From: Jannaschia sp. Os4
GTDB taxonomy: Bacteria; Pseudomonadota; Alphaproteobacteria; Rhodobacterales; Rhodobacteraceae
Assembly (NCBI RefSeq): GCF_016820245.1
Contig: NZ_JAFCAR010000003.1
Location: forward strand, 267,001 to 331,000
Length of the DNA stretch: 64,000 nucleotides
Direction of reading: 5' to 3'
Below, in pieces: positions 52,391 to 60,024 of the stretch; the stretch's first letter is position 1; every line of letters starts with the position of its first letter. The notes under the pieces are model-generated. The model was given only the letters and a program-made list of their open reading frames with translations, did no database searches and was not told the origin of the DNA. The position numbers were made by a program, and so were the translations under genes.

Positions 52391-52796
52391 CCCGCTCGAC
52401 GGCTGGCGCCCGCCGCATGCCTACGTGCCGGGACGCACGGCGCGGCACCCCGAGGGGATGTTCGACCACCTCAAGCGGACCGACGGCCCGCCCGGATCGA
52501 CGCTCGCATGGCGGGCGGGGCTCGCGCTGATGGCGGAGGGCTACTTCTGGGAGGCGCACGAGGTCTGGGAGGCGCTGTGGCTGGCACAGCCGCCGGCGGG
52601 GGCCGAGGCCGTCGCCGTCCGCGCGGCGATCCAAGCGGCGAATGCCGGGCTGAAGGCGCGGATGGGGCAGGGGAAGGCGGCCCGCCGCCTCGCCGCGATC
52701 GCCGCCGACCTGCGCGCGGAAGCGGCCCGCCGGGGAGCGACCCTGCAGGTTCCGGGAGAGATCTCGCCCGAGGTTATGCATCATAATGCAAAATAG
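52377..52796 (+). CDS. DUF309-family protein
   Basis: A 139-residue helical protein. GYFWEAHEVWEALWLAQPPAGAEAVAVRAAIQAANAGLK (about residues 55-93) is the DUF309 core, with the conserved F-E-HE-WE pattern. Family function is unknown. A GTG at 52377 overlaps the hydrolase gene by 14 bases and fits the chain of coupled genes. The last residues (MHHNAK) and the stop codon lie inside the boxC operator. Confidence 0.85.
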   Translation: MPPPDPLDGWRPPHAYVPGRTARHPEGMFDHLKRTDGPPGSTLAWRAGLALMAEGYFWEAHEVWEALWLAQPPAGAEAVAVRAAIQAANAGLKARMGQGKAARRLAAIAADLRAEAARRGATLQVPGEISPEVMHHNAK

Positions 52797-52808
52797 CACA
52801 ATCATGCA
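52777..52808. promoter_or_regulatory. Candidate BoxR/BzdR-type operator, boxCBA
   Basis: TGCA-N6-TGCA at 52777-52790 is exact; a weaker AGCA-N6-TGCA lies at 52795-52808. Half-sites start 10, 8 and 10 bases apart. The region is strikingly AT-rich. A possible -35/-10 pair (TTATGC, 52774-52779; CACAAT, 52797-52802) overlaps it, so binding would block transcription. The boxC ATG is 58 bases downstream. Confidence 0.6.
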
Positions 52809-52865
52809 TATTCTTCCTTGATCGAGGGAGAGGGGGCCGGTAGGCCCGAACGCGGAGGAGACCCC

Positions 52866-54515
52866 ATGTCCGATCGCATCGACTTCCAGACCGACCCCTC
52901 GCGCTACCGCCACTGGCGCACGGAGGTGGAGGGCCCGGTGGCCACCGTCTGGATGGACGTCGACGAGGACGCGGGCCTGTTCGAGGGCTACCAGCTCAAG
53001 CTCAACAGCTACGACCTCGGCGTCGACATCGAGCTCAACGACATCGTGCAGCGGATGCGGTTCGAGCACCCGGAGGTCCGCGCCGTCGTCCTGCGCTCCG
53101 CCAAGGACAAGGTGTTCTGCGCGGGCGCCAACATCCGGATGCTGGGCGGCGCGAAGCACTCCCACAAGGTCGGGTTCTGCAAGTTCACCAACGAGACCCG
53201 CAACGCCTACGAGGCGGCCGAGGCGGAGTCCGGCCAGACGTGGATCGCCGCGATCCAAGGGGCCTGCGCGGGCGGGGGCTACGAGCTGGCGCTGGCCTGC
53301 AACCACCTGATGCTGGTGGACGACCGGACGTCGTCCGTGTCGCTGCCGGAGGTGCCGCTGCTCGCCGTGCTGCCGGGTACCGGTGGGCTGACGCGGGTGA
53401 CGGACAAGCGGCACGTCCGCCGCGACCGGGCCGATGTGTTCTGCTCGACCGAGGAGGGGATCAAGGGCGCGCGCGCCGTGGAATGGGGCCTCGTCGACGA
53501 GGCGGTGGGCAACAACCGCTTCGACGAGACGGTGGCCGAGCGGGCGGCGGAGATCGCCGGACGCGCCCCCCGCGAGGCGGAGGGCGTGGAGATGACCCCG
53601 TTGGACCGGACGTTCACCCCGGACGGGGTCGAGTACTCGACCGTCTCGGTGAAGGTGCTGCGCGACGCGGGCCGGGTCGAGATCACCGTGCGCGGGCCGG
53701 AGGGCGACGCCCCCGCCGACGCCGCCGCGCTGCACGCCGAGGGCGCGGCCGCGTGGCTGATGCGCTGCGCGCGGGAGGTGGAGGACGCGATCCTGCACCT
53801 GCGGATGAACGAGATGGAGTGCGGCCTCTGGGTGCTGCGGACCGAGGGCGACGCGGCCAAGGTCGCCGCCCACGAGGCGGTCATGCTCGGGTCGGACCAC
53901 TGGTTCGCGGTGGAGCTGCGCCACTACTGGAAGCGCGTGCTCAAGCGGCTCGACGTGACCTCGCGGTCGATCATCGCGCTGGTCGAGAACGGCGGCGCGT
54001 GGGCCGGGATGCTGGCCGAGATGATCTGGGCCGCCGACCGCGCCTACATGATGGAGGGCGCGTTCGAGGACGACGACCGCCCCGAGGCGGCGATCCTGCC
54101 GACGGAGGGCAACCTCGGCGCCTACCCGATGGGCAACGACCTCACCCGTCTGCGGACGCGGTTCTGGGGCGACGACGATGCGGTCGCCGCCGCCGAGGCG
54201 TCCGCGGGCGAGGCGCTGGACGCGGAGCGCGCGGACGAGCTGGGCCTCGTCACCATGATCCTCGACGACATCGACTGGGAGGACGAGGTGCGCATCGTGC
54301 TGGAGGAGCGCGCCAGCTTCTCCCCCGACGCGATGACGGGGATGGAGGCGAACCTGCGCTTCGCCGGCCCCGAGACGATGGAGACGCGCATCTTCGGGCG
54401 CCTGACGGCGTGGCAGAACTGGATCTTCAACCGTCCCAACGCCGTGGGCAAGGACGGGGCGCTGCAGCGCTACGGCTCGGGCGTGAAGGGCGATTTCGAC
54501 ATGGAGCGCGTCTAG
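52866..54515 (+). CDS. boxC: Benzoyl-CoA-dihydrodiol lyase (2,3-epoxybenzoyl-CoA dihydrolase)
   Basis: BoxC opens the ring of 2,3-epoxybenzoyl-CoA hydrolytically, releasing formate and 3,4-dehydroadipyl-CoA semialdehyde. The 549 residues match the usual 550 or so. It is an extended crotonase: VRAVVLRSAKDKVFCAGANIRMLGG and AAIQGACAGGGYELALACNHLMLVDDR form the CoA-binding and oxyanion segments, and SLPEVPLLAVLPGTGGLTRVTDKRHVRRD is specific to BoxC. The C-terminal half has the second crotonase-like module. Ribosome site GCGGAGGAGACC. First gene of boxC-boxB-small ORF-boxA, driven by the TGCA-rich promoter. Confidence 0.96.
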   Translation: MSDRIDFQTDPSRYRHWRTEVEGPVATVWMDVDEDAGLFEGYQLKLNSYDLGVDIELNDIVQRMRFEHPEVRAVVLRSAKDKVFCAGANIRMLGGAKHSHKVGFCKFTNETRNAYEAAEAESGQTWIAAIQGACAGGGYELALACNHLMLVDDRTSSVSLPEVPLLAVLPGTGGLTRVTDKRHVRRDRADVFCSTEEGIKGARAVEWGLVDEAVGNNRFDETVAERAAEIAGRAPREAEGVEMTPLDRTFTPDGVEYSTVSVKVLRDAGRVEITVRGPEGDAPADAAALHAEGAAAWLMRCAREVEDAILHLRMNEMECGLWVLRTEGDAAKVAAHEAVMLGSDHWFAVELRHYWKRVLKRLDVTSRSIIALVENGGAWAGMLAEMIWAADRAYMMEGAFEDDDRPEAAILPTEGNLGAYPMGNDLTRLRTRFWGDDDAVAAAEASAGEALDAERADELGLVTMILDDIDWEDEVRIVLEERASFSPDAMTGMEANLRFAGPETMETRIFGRLTAWQNWIFNRPNAVGKDGALQRYGSGVKGDFDMERV

Positions 54516-54538
54516 GCGCGCGGCACGGGAGGACGATC

Positions 54539-55981
54539 ATGCTGGACGTGGAATACGACACCCGGATCCCCAACAACGTGGGGCTGGGGCAGGACCGCAA
54601 GGTGCTCAAGGCCCTCGAGAAGTGGCACCCGGGCTACCTCGACTGGTGGAACAGGCTGATCCCCCAGAACTTCCAGGAGTCGATGGTCTACCTGCGGACC
54701 GCCGTCTCGGTGGACCCCAAGGGCTGGGCCAAGTTCGACTACGTGAAGATGCCCGACTACCGCTGGGGCGTGCTGCTCGCCCCCCAGGTCGAGAACCGCG
54801 TGATCCCCATGGGCGAGCACAAGGGCGAGGCCGCGTGGCAGGAGGTGCCGGGCGAGTATCGCAACATGCTCAAGCGCCTGATCGTCATCCAAGGCGACAC
54901 GGAGCCGGGCTCGGTCGAGCAGCAGCGCTTCCTCGGGCTCACCGCGCCGTCGCTCTACGACATGCGCAACCTGTTCCAAGTGAACGTGGAGGAGGGCCGC
55001 CACCTCTGGGCGATGGTCTACCTGCTGCAGAAGTACTTCGGGAAGGACGGGCGCGAGGAGGCGGACGACCTGCTGCGCCGCTCGTCGGGCTCGGACGAGG
55101 CGCCGCGGATGCTGGGCGCCTTCAACGAGGAGACGCCCGACTGGCTGTCCTTCTTCATGTTCACATACTTCACCGACCGCGACGGCAAGATGCAGCTGGA
55201 GTCCTTGGCGCAGTCGGGCTTCGACCCGCTGTCGCGCACCTGCCGCTTCATGCTGACCGAGGAGGCGCACCACATGTTCGTCGGCGAGACGGGCGTGGGG
55301 CGCACCATCCAAGCGACCTGCGAGGCGATGGCCCGCGCGGGCATCACGGACCCGCACGACGTGGGCCGCATCCGCGACATGGGCGTCATCGACCTGCCCA
55401 CCATCCAGAAGAAGCTGAACCTGCACTATTCGCTGTCGCTGGACCTGTTCGGCAACGAGGTGTCAACCAACGCGGCCAACGCCTTCAACGCGGGCATCAA
55501 GGGCCGCTACATGGAGCACCGGATCGACGACGACCACCAGCTGCGCGACGCGACCTACGTGGTGAAGTCGGTCGTGGACGGGCGCATCGTCGACGAGGAG
55601 GTGCCCGCGCTGACGGCGATCAACATGCGCCTGCGCGACGACTACGTGCGCGACGCGTCGGGCGGCGTGGGCCGCTGGAACAAGGCCATCAAGAAGGCCG
55701 GGATCGACTTCGAGCTGGCGCTCCCGCACGAGGCGTTCCACCGCCAGATCGGCGTGTTCTCGGCCATCGCGGCGACGCCGGAGGGCGACCTGATCTCCAA
55801 GGAGGAGTTCGCCCGCCGCCGCGACGAGTGGTTGCCGTCCAAGGAGGACGGCGACTACATCACCTCGCTCATGGTGCCCTGCTACGAGCCGGGCGAGTTC
55901 GCCTCGTGGATCGCGCCGCCCAAGGTCGGCATCGACAACAAGCCGGGCGACTTCGAGTACGTGAAGCTGCACATGGCGTGA
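54539..55981 (+). CDS. boxB: Benzoyl-CoA 2,3-epoxidase subunit BoxB
   Basis: The diiron oxygenase component that epoxidises benzoyl-CoA. 480 residues, close to the Azoarcus enzyme. Diiron ligands by motif are NVEEGRHLWAMV (E152 and H155) and LTEEAHHMFVGE (E241, H244). Sequence blocks NNVGLGQDRKVLKALEKWHPGYLDWWNRLIP and EVSTNAANAFNAGIKGRYME are BoxB-specific. It receives electrons from BoxA. GGGAGGACGATC precedes the ATG. A hairpin follows its stop before the small ORF and boxA. Confidence 0.97.
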   Translation: MLDVEYDTRIPNNVGLGQDRKVLKALEKWHPGYLDWWNRLIPQNFQESMVYLRTAVSVDPKGWAKFDYVKMPDYRWGVLLAPQVENRVIPMGEHKGEAAWQEVPGEYRNMLKRLIVIQGDTEPGSVEQQRFLGLTAPSLYDMRNLFQVNVEEGRHLWAMVYLLQKYFGKDGREEADDLLRRSSGSDEAPRMLGAFNEETPDWLSFFMFTYFTDRDGKMQLESLAQSGFDPLSRTCRFMLTEEAHHMFVGETGVGRTIQATCEAMARAGITDPHDVGRIRDMGVIDLPTIQKKLNLHYSLSLDLFGNEVSTNAANAFNAGIKGRYMEHRIDDDHQLRDATYVVKSVVDGRIVDEEVPALTAINMRLRDDYVRDASGGVGRWNKAIKKAGIDFELALPHEAFHRQIGVFSAIAATPEGDLISKEEFARRRDEWLPSKEDGDYITSLMVPCYEPGEFASWIAPPKVGIDNKPGDFEYVKLHMA

Positions 55982-55989
55982 GCGTCCGG

Positions 55990-56012
55990 GGGCGGGGCCG
56001 CGCGCCCCGCCC
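55990..56012 (+). terminator. Hairpin between boxB and the small Cys-rich gene
   Basis: Arms 55990-55997 and 56005-56012 pair perfectly (8 bp, extendable to 9) around a short loop. No U-tract follows. Probably separates or stabilises the boxCB message from the downstream part rather than ending transcription. Confidence 0.5.
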
Positions 56013-56042
56013 TCCGCCGTTCCGACACACGGGAGAGACGCG

Positions 56043-56198
56043 ATGCACACCCACCGGACCGCCGCCCACGCGCCCCGCGCACAGCAGGCCGCCGCCCGCG
56101 CCGCCGCCCTGACCGGCTGCCTCGGATGCGAGGGGTGCCGGGGGATGTGCCGGGTGCTCCTCGACCTCTTGACCGTGCCGGAGGCGGTGGCGCGATGA
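56043..56198 (+). CDS. 51-residue Cys-rich protein, ferredoxin-like CxxCxxCxxxC
   Basis: An ORF too short for usual gene finders, between boxB and boxA on the same strand. GGGAGAGACGCG gives a good ribosome site for the ATG at 56043. An Ala-rich N-terminus is followed by cysteines 26, 29, 32 and 36 in GCLGCEGCRGMCRVLL, exactly the spacing of a 4Fe-4S ferredoxin motif but without the usual following Pro. The C-terminus is a short amphipathic tail. I do not recognise a family. The stop (56196-56198) overlaps an ATG (56195) that begins a duplicated copy of the boxA start. Could be a metal-binding or Fe-S accessory protein for BoxA; unproven. Confidence 0.6.
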   Translation: MHTHRTAAHAPRAQQAAARAAALTGCLGCEGCRGMCRVLLDLLTVPEAVAR

Positions 56199-56208
56199 AG
56201 GACACGCC

Positions 56209-57405
56209 ATGAAGGACACGGCCCCGATCAAGCAGCATCTCATCGACCCCGAGATCTGCATCCGCTGCTACACCTGCGAGATGACCTGCCCGATCGACGC
56301 GATCGAGCACGACGACGACAACGTCGTGGTGGACCCGGACGTCTGCGACGGCTGCATGGCCTGCATCCCCGTCTGCCCCACCGGCTCGATCGACGAGTGG
56401 CGGGTGGTCGAGACGCCCTACACCTTGGAGCAGCAATACGGCTGGGACGAGCTGCCCGAGCAGGAGGACATCGTCCTCGACGCGGCCCCCGGCGCGGACG
56501 AGGCGCTCGACGGCGCGATGGCCGCGCTCCTCGCCGAGGCCCATGCGGGCGCCGGCGGCAAGCCCAAGGCCCCGGTGACCGCGGCCAAGCCTTCGATCAA
56601 CCTCTACAACCTCGGCAAGCCGGCGGTCGCCAAGGTGATCGGCAACCACCGCCTGACCGACGATCCCGACCACGACGTGCGCCACGTGATCCTCGACTTC
56701 GGCGCGCAGCCGATGCCCGTGCTCGAGGGGCAGTCCGTCGGGATCATCCCGCCAGGCGAGGACGCCGACGGCAACCCGCACCTCCCGCGCCTCTACTCGG
56801 TCAGCAGCCCGCGCGACGGGGAGCGGTCGAACTACAACTTCGTCTCGCTCACGGTGAAGCGAGACGTGCACGAGGGCGGGGGCGGCGTCTGCTCCAACTA
56901 CCTCTGCGACCTCGAACTGGGCGACGAGGTCCGCGTCACCGGCCCGTTCGGCGGCACGTTCCTGATGCCCGACGACCGCGACGCGCCGCTCCTGATGATC
57001 TGCACCGGCACCGGCTCCGCCCCGATGCGCGCCTTCACCATGCGCCGCCAGCGGACGGGCCGGGGCGCGGGGCGGATGACGATGTTCTTCGGCGCCCGCA
57101 CCCCCGACGCGCTCCCCTATTTCGGACCGCTGAAGAAGGTGCCCGCCGACCTCTTGGAGCAGCACCTCGTCTACTCCCGGACGGAGGCGAAGGAATACGT
57201 GCAGGACCGGATGCGCGCCGAGGCGGAGCGCGTGGCCGAACTGCTCCAGGACGCGCGCACCCATGTCTACGTCTGCGGCCTGAAGGGCATGGAGGAGGGG
57301 GTGGAGGCCGCCTTCACCTCCATCGCGGAGTCGATCGGCGAGCCGTGGGGCGCGTTGCGCGACCGGATGCGCGACGAGGGGCGCTATCACGTCGAGACCT
57401 ACTGA
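56209..57405 (+). CDS. boxA: Benzoyl-CoA 2,3-epoxidase reductase subunit BoxA
   Basis: Reductase that passes electrons from NADPH to BoxB. 398 residues. Two 4Fe-4S motifs: CIRCYTCEMTCP (about residues 17-28) and CDGCMACIPVCP (about residues 46-57). After an acidic linker comes a ferredoxin-NADP reductase-like module: RLYSVSSPRDG (FAD), VCSNYLCDL, GPFGGTFLMP, MICTGTGSAPMRAF (NADP) and VYVCGLKGMEEGV. The ATG at 56209 is preceded by a duplicated ATGAAGGACACG at 56195-56206 that opens a five-codon ORF ending on this ATG; expression may be coupled. Confidence 0.96.
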   Translation: MKDTAPIKQHLIDPEICIRCYTCEMTCPIDAIEHDDDNVVVDPDVCDGCMACIPVCPTGSIDEWRVVETPYTLEQQYGWDELPEQEDIVLDAAPGADEALDGAMAALLAEAHAGAGGKPKAPVTAAKPSINLYNLGKPAVAKVIGNHRLTDDPDHDVRHVILDFGAQPMPVLEGQSVGIIPPGEDADGNPHLPRLYSVSSPRDGERSNYNFVSLTVKRDVHEGGGGVCSNYLCDLELGDEVRVTGPFGGTFLMPDDRDAPLLMICTGTGSAPMRAFTMRRQRTGRGAGRMTMFFGARTPDALPYFGPLKKVPADLLEQHLVYSRTEAKEYVQDRMRAEAERVAELLQDARTHVYVCGLKGMEEGVEAAFTSIAESIGEPWGALRDRMRDEGRYHVETY

Positions 57406-57406
57406 G

Positions 57407-57826
57407 GTGGCGGACGGCTTCGTCCACGAGATCCGCGTCGGCTGGGGCGACTGCGACCCGGCGCGGATCGCCTACACGGGCCACCTGCCGGGCTTCGCGC
57501 TGCGCGCCATCGACGCGTGGTGGGAATGGGCGCTGGAGGCGCCAGGCGGCTGGTATCACATGGAGATCGACCGCGGCTTCGGCACGCCCTTCGTGGCGAT
57601 GCGGCTCGACTTCCGCGCGCCCGTCACCCCGCGCCACCCTCTGCTCTGCCACGTCCGGCCCACCCGCCTCGGGACGACCTCCGTGTCGTTCCGCGTCGAC
57701 GCGCGGCAGGACGGGCGGACCTGCTTCGAGGGGGAGTTCACCTGCGTCTTCGTCGAGGGCGGGACGCTGGAGAAGCGGACCCCGCCCGAGGACGCGGCGG
57801 CGGCGATCCGGGCGCACCTGCCTTAG
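57407..57826 (+). CDS. Hotdog-fold acyl-CoA thioesterase, 4-hydroxybenzoyl-CoA type
   Basis: A 139-residue thioesterase. VGWGDCDPARIAYTGHLPGFALRAIDAWWEW (about residues 10-40) has the Asp (GDCDPA) that is catalytic in the Pseudomonas-type 4-hydroxybenzoyl-CoA thioesterase. GTG start two bases after the boxA stop. In box clusters such enzymes are thought to release CoA from dead-end benzoyl-CoA derivatives. Last gene of the boxC operon; a possible new promoter lies before the next TRAP gene. Confidence 0.92.
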   Translation: MADGFVHEIRVGWGDCDPARIAYTGHLPGFALRAIDAWWEWALEAPGGWYHMEIDRGFGTPFVAMRLDFRAPVTPRHPLLCHVRPTRLGTTSVSFRVDARQDGRTCFEGEFTCVFVEGGTLEKRTPPEDAAAAIRAHLP

Positions 57827-57829
57827 CCG

Positions 57830-57859
57830 TTGACCCCCGGCCGTCCCGCGGTCCTACTG
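57830..57859 (+). promoter_or_regulatory. Possible sigma-70-like promoter before second TRAP permeases
   Basis: TTGACC (57830-57835) with CTACTG (57854-57859) after an 18-base spacer. The -10 match is weak. Similar to the element at 59780-59809. Confidence 0.3.
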
Positions 57860-57879
57860 CGCCGAAAGGGAGGGACGCG

Positions 57880-58464
57880 ATGGGGGCGCTGGTCGGCGCG
57901 GTCCGGGCCTTGGGCGCGGTGAACGGGGGCCTGCTCGCCGCGGGGCGGGGCGTCGGCATCGTGTTCATGGCGATCATGGTGGCCTGCATCCTCGTGCAGG
58001 TGTTCTGGCGCTACGTCCTCGACAACCCGCTCCCGTGGCCGGAGGAGGCCGCCCGCTTCTTCATGCTCTGGATGACCGGCCTCGTGGCGCCGACCGCGCT
58101 GCGGCGGGGGGGCTTCGTGGCCATCGACATGATCCAGCTCGCGCTGCCCCGCGTCGTGGGCGGGCTGCTGACGCTGGCCCTGCTGGTGCTGTCGCTGATC
58201 GTGCTGGTGATCGCCGTCCGGATCGGGTGGTCCGAGGTGACGGGCTTCTCGGGCCGGTTCAAGTCGTCCTCGCTCTACTACCTGTGGCTCGACGGGTGGG
58301 AGAAGATGCCCCGCTCGTGGATGATGGCGTCGCTGCTGGTGGGCCTCGTGCTGCTGGCCTCGGTCACGGTCGAGCTGATCCTGCGGCAGGTGGCGGTGAT
58401 CCTCGGCCGGGGCGAGGACCTGCCGGTCATCCCCGGCACCGAGATGGGCGTGGGGGCCGAATAG
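57880..58464 (+). CDS. TRAP transporter small permease (DctQ type), second TRAP system
   Basis: A 194-residue membrane protein with four helices. VFWRYVLDNPLPWPEEAARFFMLWMTGLVAPTALRRGGFVAIDMIQLALP is the typical DctQ signature with the PWPEE motif. Ribosome site AAAGGGAGGGA. It precedes the large permease by 17 bases. Its binding protein is likely the DctP gene at 62200-63267, separated by four intervening genes. Confidence 0.92.
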   Translation: MGALVGAVRALGAVNGGLLAAGRGVGIVFMAIMVACILVQVFWRYVLDNPLPWPEEAARFFMLWMTGLVAPTALRRGGFVAIDMIQLALPRVVGGLLTLALLVLSLIVLVIAVRIGWSEVTGFSGRFKSSSLYYLWLDGWEKMPRSWMMASLLVGLVLLASVTVELILRQVAVILGRGEDLPVIPGTEMGVGAE

Positions 58465-58481
58465 ATGCCCGGAGTGTCCCG

Positions 58482-59774
58482 ATGCTAGTCTGGTTCCTGC
58501 CCCTCTTCCTCGTCTTCCTGATGATCGGCCTGCCGGTCTTCTTCGCGCTGCTCGCGGCGCCGGGGATCATGCTCTGGCTCGGCGGGCAGGAGCGGGACTT
58601 CGTGCTGCTCTACCGCAACCTCTACAACGGCATGGACAGCTTCCCGCTGATGGCGATCCCGTTCTTCATGCTCGCGGGCGAGATGATGAACCGGGGCGGC
58701 ATCACGCTGCGGCTGGTGGAGTTCGCGCAGGCCTGCGTGGGGCACTTCCGCGCCGGGCTGGCGCAGGTGAACATCCTGTCCTCGATGCTGTTCGCGGGGC
58801 TGTCGGGGTCCGCCGTAGCCGACACCTCGGCGCTGGGCTCCATGCTGATCCCGGCGATGGAGCGCGAGGGCTACACCCGGCGCTTCGCCGCGGCCGTCAC
58901 GGCGGCCAGTTCGGTCATCGGGCCGATCATCCCGCCCTCGGGGATCATGATCATCTACGCCTACGTGATGGAGCAGTCGGTCGCCGCGCTCTTCCTCGCG
59001 GGGATCGTCCCAGGCGCGCTGGTGGGCATCGGGTTGATGGTCGTGACCAACATCGTGGCGCGCCGGAACCCTGCGGCGATGCCCGCGCTCAAGCGCCGGG
59101 CGACGTGGCCGGAGAAGGGGCGCGCCTCGCTCAAGGCGTTCTTCCCCCTGCTCACCCCGGTGATCATCCTCGGCGGCATCCTCGGCGGCGCGTTCACGCC
59201 CACCGAGGCCTCGGCCATCGCCGTGTTCTACGCGCTGGTCGTCAGCCTCGTGGTCCTGCGCGAGATGGGGGTGCGCGACCTGCCCGACGTGCTGCTGCGC
59301 GCGGCGCTGGCGTCGTCCGTGGTGCTCCTGCTCGTGGGCGCGGCGATCTCGTTCAAGACGGTCGTGGCGCTCTCCCACGCGCCCGAGGCGATGGCGGCGT
59401 TCATCCTGACCCTGTCCGAGAACCCGCTGATCCTGCTGTTCCTGATCAACCTGCTGCTCTTCGTGGTGGGCATGTTCCTGGACGCGGGGCCGGCGATCAT
59501 CATCCTCGGCCCGATCCTCGGGCCGATCTTCACCTCGCTGGGCGTGGACCCGGTGCACTTCGCGATCATCATGTCGGTGAACCTGACCGTGGGGCTGGCG
59601 ACGCCGCCGATGGGGCTGGTGCTGTTCGTGGCGAGTTCGGTGTCCGGCGAGCGGGTGGAGACCATCGCGAAGGCGATCCTGCCCTTCCTCGCGGTGGAGG
59701 TGCTGGTCATCTTCCTGATCACCTACGTCCCCGCGCTGTCGCTCGCGGTGCCGCGGGCGCTGGGGTTCCTGTAG
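58482..59774 (+). CDS. TRAP transporter large permease (DctM type), second TRAP system
   Basis: A 430-residue DctM permease of normal length, with about 12 helices. GMDSFPLMAIPFFMLAGEMMNRGGI, LFAGLSGSAVADTSALGSMLIPAM, VIGPIIPPSGIMIIYAYVMEQSVAALFLAGIVPG and VNLTVGLATPPMGLVLFVASS are standard. Imports a carboxylate using an ion gradient. Unlike the first system's DctM it has no long insertion. The ATG at 58482 follows GGAGTGTCCCG. Confidence 0.95.
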   Translation: MLVWFLPLFLVFLMIGLPVFFALLAAPGIMLWLGGQERDFVLLYRNLYNGMDSFPLMAIPFFMLAGEMMNRGGITLRLVEFAQACVGHFRAGLAQVNILSSMLFAGLSGSAVADTSALGSMLIPAMEREGYTRRFAAAVTAASSVIGPIIPPSGIMIIYAYVMEQSVAALFLAGIVPGALVGIGLMVVTNIVARRNPAAMPALKRRATWPEKGRASLKAFFPLLTPVIILGGILGGAFTPTEASAIAVFYALVVSLVVLREMGVRDLPDVLLRAALASSVVLLLVGAAISFKTVVALSHAPEAMAAFILTLSENPLILLFLINLLLFVVGMFLDAGPAIIILGPILGPIFTSLGVDPVHFAIIMSVNLTVGLATPPMGLVLFVASSVSGERVETIAKAILPFLAVEVLVIFLITYVPALSLAVPRALGFL

Positions 59775-59779
59775 GGGCG

Positions 59780-59809
59780 TTGACGGTCCGGTAACCCGGG
59801 CGCGCTAGG
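59780..59809 (+). promoter_or_regulatory. Possible sigma-70-like promoter before small membrane genes
   Basis: TTGACG (59780-59785) and GCTAGG (59804-59809) with an 18-base spacer, just before the ATG at 59818. Weak match. Same layout as the element at 57830-57859. Confidence 0.3.
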
Positions 59810-59817
59810 CCGGGGCC

Positions 59818-60024
59818 ATGTCGAAGGCGCGCGAGGAACGGATCAAGCTCGTGGCGGGATCGTTGAACACGGTCGGCCTCGCCTTCGTGGGCTTCGCATT
59901 GGTGCGACCCTTGGTCGAGCGGACCAACGTGGAGATCGACGCGCTGATCTACGGGGGCATCGCCTTTGCACTGCACGGGGCCGCGCACTATGTCTTGAAA
60001 CGTCTGGACGGAGCCGAACGATGA
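59818..60024 (+). CDS. Small membrane protein (68 residues)
   Basis: Two hydrophobic stretches (SLNTVGLAFVGFALVRPLVE and IDALIYGGIAFALHGAAHYVL) with a charged N-terminus (MSKAREERIKL). Family not recognised. ATG at 59818. The stop overlaps the next small ORF's ATG (ATGA), so the two are co-translated. Lies between the second TRAP permeases and the PQQ dehydrogenase. It may be a membrane partner of the electron-transfer genes that follow, but this is only positional. Confidence 0.7.
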   Translation: MSKAREERIKLVAGSLNTVGLAFVGFALVRPLVERTNVEIDALIYGGIAFALHGAAHYVLKRLDGAER

